Shown: positions 16,043-24,645, numbered from the stretch's first letter. The stretch is 36,570 bases of DNA from Candidatus Methylomirabilis sp. (GCA_002634395.1 NSJM01000026.1:1-36570); one strand, 5' to 3'. The notes: generated by a model from the letters alone, not told the origin. A program made the numbers and translations.

Positions 16043-17032
16043 ATGACTACGGGCGCGCATCCCGTGACGCAGACGGTGAAGTTACTCGCCCCCGGCGGGA
16101 CGCTGCGGATGGCCTGTAACGCGCTGGCCGAGGGCACCGACGCCGTCTATGTCGGGGCCCGCGGGTGGAGCCGCCGATCGTCCCAGATGGATTTGGTTGA
16201 TGAGGAGATCAGGGAGCTGAGCGAATTGGCCAACGCCATGGGGCGAGAGGTCAAGGTCGCCCTCAATGCCATGCCCGGCCCCACCGAGATGCCGCGCCTG
16301 ATGCAGAAGGTCGAAGCGTATGCGGGGTGGGGTGTGTCCGGGTTCGTCTTGTCGGATCCCGGGTGTATCGTCGCTGTCCGGCGCCAATTTCCTACGATCG
16401 ACATCCATGTCAGCATCGGCAGCGCCGTGACCAACCGCCAGGATATCTACTTTTACAAAACGCTCGGGGGAAGCTGCATCATCCTGCCGTACCGACTACA
16501 GCCCGATGAGGTGAAGGCGATCAAGGCAGAGGTCGGCATGAATGTGGAGATCTTTCTCTTTCAGCCCATGCCCCTCGGGATCGTCTGTCCGGGCAAGTGC
16601 ATTATGAGCAGCTACCTCGTCTATAAGGAGTGGTCGGATGGCGCAGATGATGAGGTCATCGGCTCCGCCAATCGCGGTGCCAGGGGCTGCTCGCGGGTCT
16701 GTCAGGGAGGATGGGACGTGGCGGGGTCCGACGGAGAGTTCGACGGCAAGAGCACGTTGCGCAACGATCCCTTCCTCCAATTATGGGAGCTGCCGGGTTT
16801 TGTCGAGGCGGGGGTCGATTACTTGAAGATCCAGGGGCGGGAACGGTCGGAAGAGTTGATGCAGGACATCACCCGGTTTTACCGGAGATTGATCGATGCG
16901 ATCGTGGCATCCGGGACCGATCTGTCGCTGGAGCCGTATGTTCCAGAATGGCAAGAGCTGAGAAAGCGGTGGACGATGGAGCGTACCAGGCGGGCGGGTC
17001 TGCTACTGGGAAGCGTCAGGGATCCGCAGTGA
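16043..17032 (+). CDS. U32-family Fe-S protein (U32-C), UbiU-type paralogue
   Basis: A 329-residue paralogue of U32-B: VKLLAPGGTLRMACNALAEG, AVYVGARGWSRR, and Cys182, Cys186, Cys216 and Cys220 in CPGKCIMSSY and GCSRVCQGGW with the same C-X3-C-X29-C-X3-C spacing. The start at 16043 is preferred because family homology begins there and it is 5 bases after the U32-B stop; the longer ORF from 15980 overlaps U32-B. It differs from its neighbours in a Gly-Ala-Arg-Gly insertion-like change before the third cysteine (SANRGARGC in place of SANRGG.C) and in a distinct N-terminal extension of about 10 residues. B and C may pair as a heterodimer, as UbiU and UbiV do; this is inference. Confidence 0.82.
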   Translation: MTTGAHPVTQTVKLLAPGGTLRMACNALAEGTDAVYVGARGWSRRSSQMDLVDEEIRELSELANAMGREVKVALNAMPGPTEMPRLMQKVEAYAGWGVSGFVLSDPGCIVAVRRQFPTIDIHVSIGSAVTNRQDIYFYKTLGGSCIILPYRLQPDEVKAIKAEVGMNVEIFLFQPMPLGIVCPGKCIMSSYLVYKEWSDGADDEVIGSANRGARGCSRVCQGGWDVAGSDGEFDGKSTLRNDPFLQLWELPGFVEAGVDYLKIQGRERSEELMQDITRFYRRLIDAIVASGTDLSLEPYVPEWQELRKRWTMERTRRAGLLLGSVRDPQ

Positions 17033-17079
17033 GGAATAGAAAAAGGAACGCAACGGCATGACGGGATCGAAAGCCAGAG

Positions 17080-17107
17080 TTCAAGGTTCAACGTTCAAGG
17101 TTCAAGG
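17080..17107. repeat. Tandem heptamer, 4 copies of TTCAAGG
   Basis: Four units TTCAAGG, TTCAACG, TTCAAGG, TTCAAGG end to end in the 99-base gap before the solute-binding-protein-like gene. The second unit has one change. Function unknown. Confidence 0.85.
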
Positions 17108-17131
17108 TACGGGAAGGAGCGGATCGGGTTG

Positions 17132-18088
17132 ATGGGAACGAAAGAGGGCACAACCGGACTACCGGTTCTGCGGGCGGCCTTTGAGCCGACCGGGAGCCCC
17201 CGCTGGTTTGTGTATGCGATGAAGAAGCTGGAGCTTGATGCCAAGCACGGCTTTGACCTGCAGATTACCCTGGTTCGGGATCAGATCACAGGTGCGTTCC
17301 AATCGTTTGAGGTGGCCCTGAAAGAGGGGGCCGTCGATCTGATCGACATCGATTGGATCGTCATCGGCCGCCACCGGACGGATGGTCTACCCGTCACGGC
17401 GTTCTTCCCCTATGGACGGATTGCGGGAGGACTTGTGGTTCCTTCCGACTCATCGATCAACGGACTACAAGATCTTCGCGGGAAGCGCGTCGGGGTAGTT
17501 CGGCTGCGCGACAAGAACTGGATTATTTTGAGGGCGGCGTGCATAAAACAGTTCGGCTTTGATCCCCAACAGGAGAATACGGTCGTCGAGGCGCTCTCCA
17601 AGGGGACCCTGGCCGAGCTGTTGACAAGCGGACAGGTCGATGCCGCGTTGCAATGGTGGCAGTTGATCCCGCCTCTGGTGGCGACTGGGGCGTACCGCCG
17701 GGTCGTGGATGTGCTCGACCTGATCGCAGACCTCGGGGTCGAGGGCGCTGTCCCAATTACCCTTTTTACCGTCACCGATGAGTTTGCCAAGCGGAACCCC
17801 GAACTGCTGCGCGGCTTCGTCCGCGCATTCTGCGATACGGCCGACTATCTGAAGGCGAACGACCAAATCTGGGTTGAAATCGGCGAGCAGGTCATGGGTG
17901 GAATCGATCCCAGGATTGTGACGATCCTTCGCGATAGCTGGCGGCGACGGGTGATGACCGCTTGGGATGGCTCAACCGTCCGGCAGATCGAACGCCTCTT
18001 TGGCGAACTCCTGAAGGTGGGAGGCGGGCCGCTCCTCGGCATCGACCGGTTGCCTCCAGGGACCTTTGCTGCGGAGTTTATAGAGTGA
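17132..18088 (+). CDS. Solute-binding-protein-fold protein (NMT1/SsuA-like) lacking a signal peptide
   Basis: A 318-residue periplasmic-binding-protein type 2 fold of the NMT1/THI5/SsuA group. The N-terminus goes straight into the first strand (LRAAFEPTGSPRWFVYAMKK), where transporters would have a signal peptide first; none is visible. Domain features follow the family: VDLIDIDWIVIGRH near 69-82, GGLVVPSDSSINGLQDLRGK, RVGVVRLRDKNW, LLTSGQVDAALQWWQLIPP and FAKRNPELLRGFVRAFCDT. No ABC permease or ATPase gene is nearby. Cytoplasmic members of this fold include biosynthetic enzymes such as MqnA/MqnD and THI5. GGAAGGAG at 17112-17119 serves either TTG 17129 or ATG 17132. It lies between U32-C and U32-D. 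An unusual lipid-free binding protein or an enzyme are the options. Confidence 0.75.
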   Translation: MGTKEGTTGLPVLRAAFEPTGSPRWFVYAMKKLELDAKHGFDLQITLVRDQITGAFQSFEVALKEGAVDLIDIDWIVIGRHRTDGLPVTAFFPYGRIAGGLVVPSDSSINGLQDLRGKRVGVVRLRDKNWIILRAACIKQFGFDPQQENTVVEALSKGTLAELLTSGQVDAALQWWQLIPPLVATGAYRRVVDVLDLIADLGVEGAVPITLFTVTDEFAKRNPELLRGFVRAFCDTADYLKANDQIWVEIGEQVMGGIDPRIVTILRDSWRRRVMTAWDGSTVRQIERLFGELLKVGGGPLLGIDRLPPGTFAAEFIE

Positions 18089-18303
18089 CCCTGAAGCGCC
18101 GCAGCACCAGGGCGTACGAACATTCCCTCAATCCCCCTTTATGAAAGGGGGAGGTAAGGAAACATAGACATATCCCCCTTTAGCAAAAAGGGGAGGCAGG
18201 GAAGTGTATCAGGAGTCCCCCCCTTTTTTTGAAAGGGGGGTCAGGGGGGTTTGTCTGACGCCGACGGCTGACTGCTGAAAGCTGCTTAAGAAAGGAAACG
18301 ATC
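18089..18303. repeat. Cluster of three CCCCCTTT/AAAGGGGG hairpins plus CTGA-rich tail
   Basis: TCCCCCTTT at 18132-18140 pairs with 18144-18152; CCCCTTT at 18175-18181 with 18187-18193; CCCCCCTTT at 18218-18226 with 18232-18240. It ends with GGGGGGTTTGTCTGACG and GCTGACTGCTGAAAGCTG, a block also seen at 13690-13768 and 25711-25850. No gene. It separates the binding-protein-like gene from U32-D; AAAGGAAA before 18304 is the Shine-Dalgarno of U32-D. Confidence 0.85.
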
Positions 18304-19272
18304 ATGGCGAAGTTGATGGCGCCCGGGGGGACACAGGCGATGGCCTTCGCCGTGTTGGAAGCCGGCGCAGATGCTGTCTATGTGGGCCCCGCGGGGTGGA
18401 GCCGGAGACCTCCTGAAGATGAGCTTCAGGATGAGGAGATCCGGGAGATTCACGAGTTCGCGCGGAGCAGGGGGCAGGAGGTCAAGGTTGCGATGAACAG
18501 CCTGCCTGGTCCGCAGGAGATCGACCTCTTTTATCAAAAGGTCGAGCAGTATATCGGCTGGGGCCTGTCAAGTTTCATCCTCAACGATATCGGCTGTATC
18601 AGGCAACTGCACCGCCGGTTCCCTGGCGTCGACATTCATGCCAGCGTGACATGTGCCGTCTGCAATCGGGAGGATGTGCGATTCTACCAGGAGATCGGCG
18701 CCAACGTTGTCATCCTCTCCTATCGATGGGGCGTCGAGGTCGATCAGATCCGCGCGATCAAGGCAGAGGTGCCGGTCGGCATCGAGGTGTTCCTCTTTAC
18801 GTCGCTTCAGGAAGGGATTATCTGCCCTGGCCGATGCACGATGAGCCCCTACCTCCGTTTTGATCGATGGATCGATTCCGAGGGAAAAGATCATTGCTTT
18901 GGGAGCGCCAATCGCGGCGGAAGCTGCCATCGTGTCTGCCAGGCGGGATGGGATATCGACTGCACGGATGATTCCGCCACGAAGCGGGTAGGCCTCAAAA
19001 GCAGTCCATCCCTCGTTCTTCACGAACTGCCGGACTATGTCGAGGCGGGAGTCGATTACCTGAAGATCCCCGGGCGGGAGCACCCGGATGGGGTTATGCG
19101 GGATATTACCAGGTTTTACCGGAAGGTGCTCGACGAGGTCCTGGCTTCCCCGAACCCTGCCGTGGTGGAACATTTCATTCCGGAATGGGAGGAGCTGAAA
19201 TATCGGTGGAAGGTGGAGCGGGTCCAACGCGACCGCTTCCGTATCTGGCGGGCTGAACAATCAGCCGTCTGA
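18304..19272 (+). CDS. U32-family Fe-S protein (U32-D), UbiU-type paralogue
   Basis: A 322-residue third paralogue of U32-B and C. It begins MAKLMAPGGTQAMAFAVLEA and contains ADAVYVGPAGWSRR. The cysteines are Cys174, Cys178, Cys208 and Cys212 in CPGRCTMSPY and GGSCHRVCQAGW, with the same spacing. Extra cysteines occur at 98, 117, 120, 198 and 220. A REHPDGVMRDITRFYRKV block near the C-terminus matches the equivalent RDRSDDLVRDIVRFYRKV in U32-B. It is nearest in sequence to U32-B by eye. The dikinase-like gene follows after 5 bases, so the two should be co-translated. Expected to be a cytosolic Fe-S modifying enzyme; no substrate can be assigned. Confidence 0.82.
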   Translation: MAKLMAPGGTQAMAFAVLEAGADAVYVGPAGWSRRPPEDELQDEEIREIHEFARSRGQEVKVAMNSLPGPQEIDLFYQKVEQYIGWGLSSFILNDIGCIRQLHRRFPGVDIHASVTCAVCNREDVRFYQEIGANVVILSYRWGVEVDQIRAIKAEVPVGIEVFLFTSLQEGIICPGRCTMSPYLRFDRWIDSEGKDHCFGSANRGGSCHRVCQAGWDIDCTDDSATKRVGLKSSPSLVLHELPDYVEAGVDYLKIPGREHPDGVMRDITRFYRKVLDEVLASPNPAVVEHFIPEWEELKYRWKVERVQRDRFRIWRAEQSAV

Positions 19273-19277
19273 CAAAC

Positions 19278-21842
19278 ATGACGGAGCGGTTCTATATCAT
19301 CGATCTTCAGGATGTCCGGGAGGGTGATCTGGCGCGTGTCGGACGGAAGGCGCTACACCTGGGTCTGATGATGCGGGCCGGCTTCCCGGTGCCGAGAGGG
19401 TTCGTCATCCCTACCGACGCCTGCGAGGAGGCGATACGATCGTCTGGCGAACAGATCGAACTCGATGAGCCGTTGCGGGCGGCGATTATCGCGGCCTATC
19501 GAGCGAGAGGATTTCAGCGGGTGGCCGTGCGAAGCTCGGCGACCCTGGAAGATCTCCGTCATGCCAGCTTTGCCGGCATCTACACGACGCGCATTAATGT
19601 CGCCTCCGATGCGGAACTGATCCAGGCCGTCGTGGAGTGCATCCGCTCCCTGCAGGCGCCACCCACTGCCTTGTACAGGCAACAGGTGGGCCTGGAAGAG
19701 AACGGCTGCGGGCCGGGCATGGCTGTTGTGGTGCAGGAGATGGTGGATGCTGAGGTCTCCGGCGTCATCTACACTTTGAACCCGGTCACCTTCAGCCGAG
19801 ACGAGTGCGTGATCAACTCGGTATTTGGTCTGGGAGAGCCGCTGGTGTCGGGCCGGGTGCCGGGGGATACGTTCCGCGTCAATCGAGAGGGCCGGGTATT
19901 AGAGGCGCGAATCGGCGAACATGGTACGACGCTTACACCTGCTCAGCTCCGCGACCTTGTTGATGCCGGTAAGGCGCTGGAGGCGTTTTTCGGCCGCCCT
20001 CAGGATATCGAGTTTGCCATCGCCGGGCGGCAGAAGCACATCTTGCAGACCAGGCCCATCTCGGCCATGAGCGACTCGCTTGGACGCAAGGCTGTACGGT
20101 ATCGGCAGACGGAGATCGAGCGGCTGCGCCGTCGGATCGCCGGGTTGAGACGAAAAGGGACGCTCACCTGCGGCGAGGCGGTCTATAGCAACGGCAACAT
20201 CGCCGAGATTTTGCCCACGCCAACGCCCATGAGCTTTGGAATCTTCACAGCGATCTTCAGCGACGAGGGCGGCATTCAGCTTGGCCGCCGCCGGCTTGGG
20301 TATACGCTCGGTGACGAGACCTCCGAAGGGCTGTTCGAGCTGATCTGTGGCCACCCTTACTTCAATCTTGAGCTGGATGCGAAGACGTTCCAGGTCGACT
20401 TTCCCCTCGATATTACGGCGTACCTGAACCGGGTAAAGGCCGAACCACACCTGGCCCACTACCCGGAGCTCGGGCTCTATCAGCAGGAGTTGACCCTCGA
20501 TGAGGCTGTGAGGAGATTCGGACCGGATGAGGGTCGGAAGTACCATGACCGCTTCCTCGAATTCCTAAGCGGGATGATGAGGTGGGGGGAGGCGTCCTAC
20601 ACACAATTCTCTGACGCGATAGAACCTGGACTGCAGCGCTACCTGGCCCGGGAGCGATCAGTTGCCCTCACAGACCTTTCATCTGAAGAGATCGTCGTAA
20701 AGGTCTGGGGCTACCTGGATCACCTGAAGCAGTACACTGCCGTGCACTTCGTGATCGCGGCGAGGCTCGGCTTCTTTTTTACTGAAAGGGTGAAGCGACA
20801 ATTGCAAGTGTGGTTTGGTCCGGAAGCCGATGGGTTGATTGAGAAGCTGCTGCATGGGTTAGAGCGAAGCAAGATCGGTCAAGAAGGGATTGATCTGGCG
20901 AGACTCGCGCAACAGGAGATGTTGCGCGAGGAGTTTCTCGCGACGTATGGCCACCTCGCTCCGAACGAACTGGAGATTGCGATGCCTCGCATGGCTGACG
21001 ACCCCCAGAGCCTCGATCGGTTGCTCAGGAAGGCCGCGGCTGCCACTCATCACCCTGCAGCGGAATCGCTTCAGCAGGTAGAGCGCAGAGAGCGGGCCGA
21101 GGCAGAGGTTCGAAGCCGAATGGCGCGGCTCGGCGCGAGTCGGCTCGACATCCAAACGTTGTTCGCGGAGCTTACGTATGCCCAGCGATACCTGCCGCTT
21201 CGCGAGTCGATCAAATTTTACCTGGCTGCCGAGTACGCGTTCATGCGACGGGCGTTGATAGTCTTGAGCCAACAGCTCGATCTGGAGCCCGAAGAGATCT
21301 TCTATCTGTTTCCAGGAGAGCTGTCGGAACTGCTCGGTGATCTCAAATCGGCGCGAGAAAAGATGCGGGTCAGACGCGAGGAGCGGGAGATCGCGCTGCT
21401 GTTCTCAAAGCGCAAGTGGATGCCGAGGGTGATCTTCGAGAGCTCGCTTGAGGAGATCGGCAGGCCGCCCAGGCTTGAGGCCTCGCAGGAGTTTGAAGCT
21501 GTTCCCGTTTCTTCCGGAGAAGCGGTGGGGATAGTGCGGATTATCGACCCCGATAGGCTCGATGCACTGAGCAACGGGAATGGCTGTCACGCCCATGACG
21601 TCATTGTCGTTCCGGCGGTGAGTCTTGGCATGTTCCCCCATATCATGGGAGCGGCTGGACTGGTGATGGAAACTGGAGGCATCCTTGCGCACGGCGCGTG
21701 CCTGGCCCGTGAGAGTGGAGTACCCGCTGTGATATTAGAAAACGCCTCGTTGCTGCTTCCCGATAGGAGTCGGGTCAGGATAGACGGCAGCAGCGGGAAG
21801 GTCTCCCTGTTGAATTGTCCGGTCTCCCCTGGGGGGTCATAA
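19278..21842 (+). CDS. PEP synthase / rifampin-phosphotransferase-like dikinase
   Basis: An 854-residue three-part enzyme. Residues 1 to about 280 are a PPDK-type ATP-grasp domain: GRKALHLGLMMRAGFPVPRG, VAVRSSATLEDLRHASFAGI, VVVQEMVDAEVSGVIYTLNP and IEFAIAGRQKHILQTRPIS. Residues about 300-740 form an unassigned, mostly helical central domain. Residues about 745-854 are the swivelling His domain: VSLGMFPHIMGAAGLVMETG, then GILAHGACLARESGVPAVI with phospho-carrier His805. The order ATP-grasp, central domain, His domain and the 854-residue length match rifampin phosphotransferase (about 867), whereas PEP synthase has a PEP-binding barrel after the His domain, absent here. I infer transfer of a phosphate from ATP to a small molecule. 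It is translationally close to U32-D, suggesting its substrate is the pathway intermediate. Confidence 0.78.
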   Translation: MTERFYIIDLQDVREGDLARVGRKALHLGLMMRAGFPVPRGFVIPTDACEEAIRSSGEQIELDEPLRAAIIAAYRARGFQRVAVRSSATLEDLRHASFAGIYTTRINVASDAELIQAVVECIRSLQAPPTALYRQQVGLEENGCGPGMAVVVQEMVDAEVSGVIYTLNPVTFSRDECVINSVFGLGEPLVSGRVPGDTFRVNREGRVLEARIGEHGTTLTPAQLRDLVDAGKALEAFFGRPQDIEFAIAGRQKHILQTRPISAMSDSLGRKAVRYRQTEIERLRRRIAGLRRKGTLTCGEAVYSNGNIAEILPTPTPMSFGIFTAIFSDEGGIQLGRRRLGYTLGDETSEGLFELICGHPYFNLELDAKTFQVDFPLDITAYLNRVKAEPHLAHYPELGLYQQELTLDEAVRRFGPDEGRKYHDRFLEFLSGMMRWGEASYTQFSDAIEPGLQRYLARERSVALTDLSSEEIVVKVWGYLDHLKQYTAVHFVIAARLGFFFTERVKRQLQVWFGPEADGLIEKLLHGLERSKIGQEGIDLARLAQQEMLREEFLATYGHLAPNELEIAMPRMADDPQSLDRLLRKAAAATHHPAAESLQQVERRERAEAEVRSRMARLGASRLDIQTLFAELTYAQRYLPLRESIKFYLAAEYAFMRRALIVLSQQLDLEPEEIFYLFPGELSELLGDLKSAREKMRVRREEREIALLFSKRKWMPRVIFESSLEEIGRPPRLEASQEFEAVPVSSGEAVGIVRIIDPDRLDALSNGNGCHAHDVIVVPAVSLGMFPHIMGAAGLVMETGGILAHGACLARESGVPAVILENASLLLPDRSRVRIDGSSGKVSLLNCPVSPGGS

Positions 21843-21938
21843 ATCTCTCGATAAGGAGATTGCCCACCGCCCGTCGTTCCACTGTGCCTGTACCGGACTC
21901 TCCCCCATTTGCCCAACTGATGCATCCATTTCTAGCAT

Positions 21939-21967
21939 TTGACCGCCGGGTGGCTCGACGTTATAAT
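21939..21967 (+). promoter_or_regulatory. Near-consensus sigma-70 promoter
   Basis: TTGACC at 21939-21944, a 17-base spacer and a perfect TATAAT at 21962-21967. Transcription should start near 21974, giving a leader of about 57 bases to the ATG at 22031. Confidence 0.75.
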
Positions 21968-22030
21968 TCGTGCTATTAAAGCGAAATCTGTTGACTCCTT
22001 AGCATACGGCGAAAGGTGGAGGGTGAGCCA

Positions 22031-23845
22031 ATGGACCTATTAAGAAGGCAAAAGCCGTATTGGTGGGCTATGGCGGTTGCCGTGCTCGCCCTTGCCGGCT
22101 GCGTGCGCTCGATCCCACACGTTCCGAGTCAAAACATCCTTATGTTCGACGGCGACGGCAAACCGATAGATCCGCGCAGAAACCTGGGTCACACGTTGTC
22201 GACGTCGAAGCAACAGACGCCATCACCCGGGACCGAGACTACCTCCGGCAGTCTTACCCATGTCAACGTCCTCTCGTATCCGGAACTTCCGAATAACGAG
22301 TTTAAGGACACCTACCTCAAGAGCCTCTTTGAGTGTATGCAGGAGTACTTCCGGACAGTGTCGGCGCCAAGTGGCCGGCCACGTATGGCGTGCAGGCAAA
22401 AGCCGACGCTCATTGGTCCCGACCCGCCTTCGGACCCAAGTAACAATCCAAAAAAGATTATGATCTTCGTTCATGGCGGCATGAATACGCAACTGCACAC
22501 GATCAAACGGGCGGAGCAGCTCTACAATAAGATTGCAAAGGCGGGGTATTACCCGCTTTTTATCAATTGGCGGGCGTCCCTTGCGGCCAGCTATCTTGAG
22601 CAACTGTGGTACATCCGGCAGGGCGAGAAGCGGCCGGTCATCGGTCCGGTCACATTGCTGCCGACATTCGGCGTCGATGTCGCGCGCGGCATCGCGCGCG
22701 CGCCGTTGGTCTGGACCGCTCAAAGGGCGAACGACCTCAAGACAGCTCCGCTACCCGCGGCCCTGAAGTCAAAGGATCCCGATCACATCGCTCGAGAGCT
22801 GATCTGTAAGTACGAGTACGAAGATAAGAATAAATGTCTGGAGAAGTTCAGATTTCGAAAGTCGCCTGTATGTCTGCCGTTTAACATCGCTCCCGATAAC
22901 GGCGCAAGAAACTTTACGAAACTGCCCAAGCCGAGCGAGCAGACCATCGCCATCTCCGTCGGGGACGATCTTCGCGATTGCGGGGAAATGGACATGGCGC
23001 TCCTGATGTATTTGGCCACATTACCCTCCCGGCTCCTGGCTGAGCCCGTTGTCGATGCGTTGGGTACTGGGGCCTGGGACAACATGGTGCGGCAAACCCG
23101 ATTACTCTTCAATATCGATGACGAATTCACCAAGAAAGCGTCTCAGATTGCCGGGCACGAGACAGACACCGGTAACCCGGTGGGGGTGGCGAACATTCCG
23201 CGCTCAGGGGGGCTCTCGATCTTTCTTCAGCAGCTCAGCGATACGATCCAGGAAGATATAAAAAATGGCGATACGCGTCCATGGGAAATTACCCTCATCG
23301 GCCACAGCATGGGAACGATCATCGTCAACCAGATCCTCCGAGAAACTATGGAGTTGAAGCTGAAACTGCCTATTACGAATATCGTCTATATGGCCGCCGC
23401 AGCGACAGTTCGTGACTTTCAGGACAGCGTACTCGTATATCTCCACGAGCATGAGAGGGCCAAGTTCTATAACCTGACGTTGCATCCTATTGCTGAAGAG
23501 CGAGAGGTGTATGGACAACTCGGCCCCGTACCGTTCGATCCCGGTCCCCGCGGCTCCCTCCTGGTGCTGATCGATAACTTTCTCTCAAGACCTCTGACCT
23601 ATCTCGACCGGACTGCCGGTCGCTACGACAACTTTATGCCGGCGGTGCACAACATTCCAGAGACGCTGTGGCCTCGGGTGCATGTGAAGACGTTCAGCAC
23701 GAGTCGACGCGAAGAGGTTATGGAGGAGAATCCACAGCGGCACAGCGATTTTACAGAACGATTCACGTTCTGGATTGAGGACTGCTGGAAGCCGGAGCCT
23801 GGCATGAAGGAGAAAAAGCCCCGCGGCTGTATCTATAGTCCCTGA
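22031..23845 (+). CDS. Alpha/beta-hydrolase-fold lipoprotein
   Basis: A 604-residue exported protein. Residues 1-23 are a lipoprotein signal peptide (WWAMAVAVLALAGC, lipobox LAGC). The hydrolase domain starts near 145 with the oxyanion-region IMIFVHGGMNTQLHTIKRA; the nucleophile elbow is LIGHSMGTIIVNQIL near 420, and a DNFMPAVHN segment late in the chain may carry the catalytic His. The long stretch in between is an insertion or lid. GGAGG 8 bases upstream supports ATG 22031 over the GTG at 22016. It is the first gene behind a near-consensus promoter and about 190 bases beyond the dikinase, so an independent transcription unit. Lipase, esterase or acyltransferase activity is plausible; substrate unknown. 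Confidence 0.75.
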   Translation: MDLLRRQKPYWWAMAVAVLALAGCVRSIPHVPSQNILMFDGDGKPIDPRRNLGHTLSTSKQQTPSPGTETTSGSLTHVNVLSYPELPNNEFKDTYLKSLFECMQEYFRTVSAPSGRPRMACRQKPTLIGPDPPSDPSNNPKKIMIFVHGGMNTQLHTIKRAEQLYNKIAKAGYYPLFINWRASLAASYLEQLWYIRQGEKRPVIGPVTLLPTFGVDVARGIARAPLVWTAQRANDLKTAPLPAALKSKDPDHIARELICKYEYEDKNKCLEKFRFRKSPVCLPFNIAPDNGARNFTKLPKPSEQTIAISVGDDLRDCGEMDMALLMYLATLPSRLLAEPVVDALGTGAWDNMVRQTRLLFNIDDEFTKKASQIAGHETDTGNPVGVANIPRSGGLSIFLQQLSDTIQEDIKNGDTRPWEITLIGHSMGTIIVNQILRETMELKLKLPITNIVYMAAAATVRDFQDSVLVYLHEHERAKFYNLTLHPIAEEREVYGQLGPVPFDPGPRGSLLVLIDNFLSRPLTYLDRTAGRYDNFMPAVHNIPETLWPRVHVKTFSTSRREEVMEENPQRHSDFTERFTFWIEDCWKPEPGMKEKKPRGCIYSP

Positions 23846-24105
23846 GCCTTCGCACCATCATCTGCAGAGTCTTTGATAATCGCACCCTCGCCTGCTGCCT
23901 TGAGCCATGAGCATAGAGCGCCCTTATGGTTGGGCACACGAATGCCTACCTTCCGTCCGGAAAACAGTTGACACCCTGAGACAGATACCATAGGTTTGCA
24001 TTATGACGGCGTGTTGCGTGAAGGGCCCACCCGGAGGCCGCTGGTGCCGCAGGAGCGGCTGCCAAGGATAGCGCGAGGTGGGTATAACGATGTGGAGGAG
24101 GAAGA
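23846..24105. promoter_or_regulatory. Intergenic region with a possible promoter
   Basis: A consensus -35 TTGACA lies at 23968-23973, with TAGGTT (weak -10) at 23991-23996 after 17 bases; it would drive the Yip1-like gene. The TGGAGGAGGAAGA just before 24106 is the Shine-Dalgarno. No gene in the interval. Confidence 0.4.
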
Positions 24106-24645
24106 GTGATTAAAGCGCTGGGCGAGCGGATGATCCGGGCCGCCAAACTTGATAGAACTCTGTACGAGGAGATTAAGGGCGATCGGTGGGCGCCGATGCA
24201 GGCTGCGATGGTGGTGATCTTGGCGGCTGCGGCCGCCGGAGTCAGTGCCATCGCAGATGACGGGATGGGCGGCTTTTTTTACAGGACCATGCAGGCGATG
24301 GTACAGTGGTATGCCTGGGTGTTCTTTACCTACCTGGTTGGTACGCGGCTACTTCAGGAGCCACAGACTAAGATCGACTTTGGCACAACGGTGCGGATGA
24401 TCAGTTTTGCCAGCGCTCCTGGCGTGGTGAGTTTGCTCGGTGTGATTCCTGTTCCTGGATTTAGTAATATCGTCATCGGGTTGGTTTTAGCCTGGATGTT
24501 TGGGGCCATGGTTATTGCCGTGAGAGAGACCCTTCACTACACGACGACCTTCAGGGCGGTGGGGGCGTGCGTGATTGGATGGGCCGCGCAGTACCTTTTT
24601 ATGGGCATTTTAGAGAGTCTGAGAGGTCCCGCCCCTGGGGCATAA
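24106..24645 (+). CDS. Yip1-domain integral membrane protein
   Basis: A 179-residue protein with an initial cytosolic segment and four or five hydrophobic helices: MQAAMVVILAAAAAGVSAIA, YAWVFFTYLVGTRLL, MISFASAPGVVSLLGVIPV, IVIGLVLAWMFGAMVIAV and FRAVGACVIGWAAQYLF. The first 28 residues (KLDRTLYEEIKGDRWAPMQA) and spacing match bacterial Yip1-family proteins, of unknown function. A GTG start at 24106 follows GGAGGAAGA by a few bases. It is preceded by a weak promoter-like TTGACA. Confidence 0.72.
   Translation: MIKALGERMIRAAKLDRTLYEEIKGDRWAPMQAAMVVILAAAAAGVSAIADDGMGGFFYRTMQAMVQWYAWVFFTYLVGTRLLQEPQTKIDFGTTVRMISFASAPGVVSLLGVIPVPGFSNIVIGLVLAWMFGAMVIAVRETLHYTTTFRAVGACVIGWAAQYLFMGILESLRGPAPGA

Noticed and set aside
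18125-18290. Clustered hairpins as a CRISPR array
   Set aside because: Units differ in length and sequence, there are no equal spacers, and the same block occurs singly elsewhere (13690, 25711).
23968-24010. CCCTGAGACAGATACC as part of a TPP riboswitch
   Set aside because: Only a short match to the thiamine box; the second conserved helix and the downstream partner are absent, and the next gene is a Yip1-like protein.
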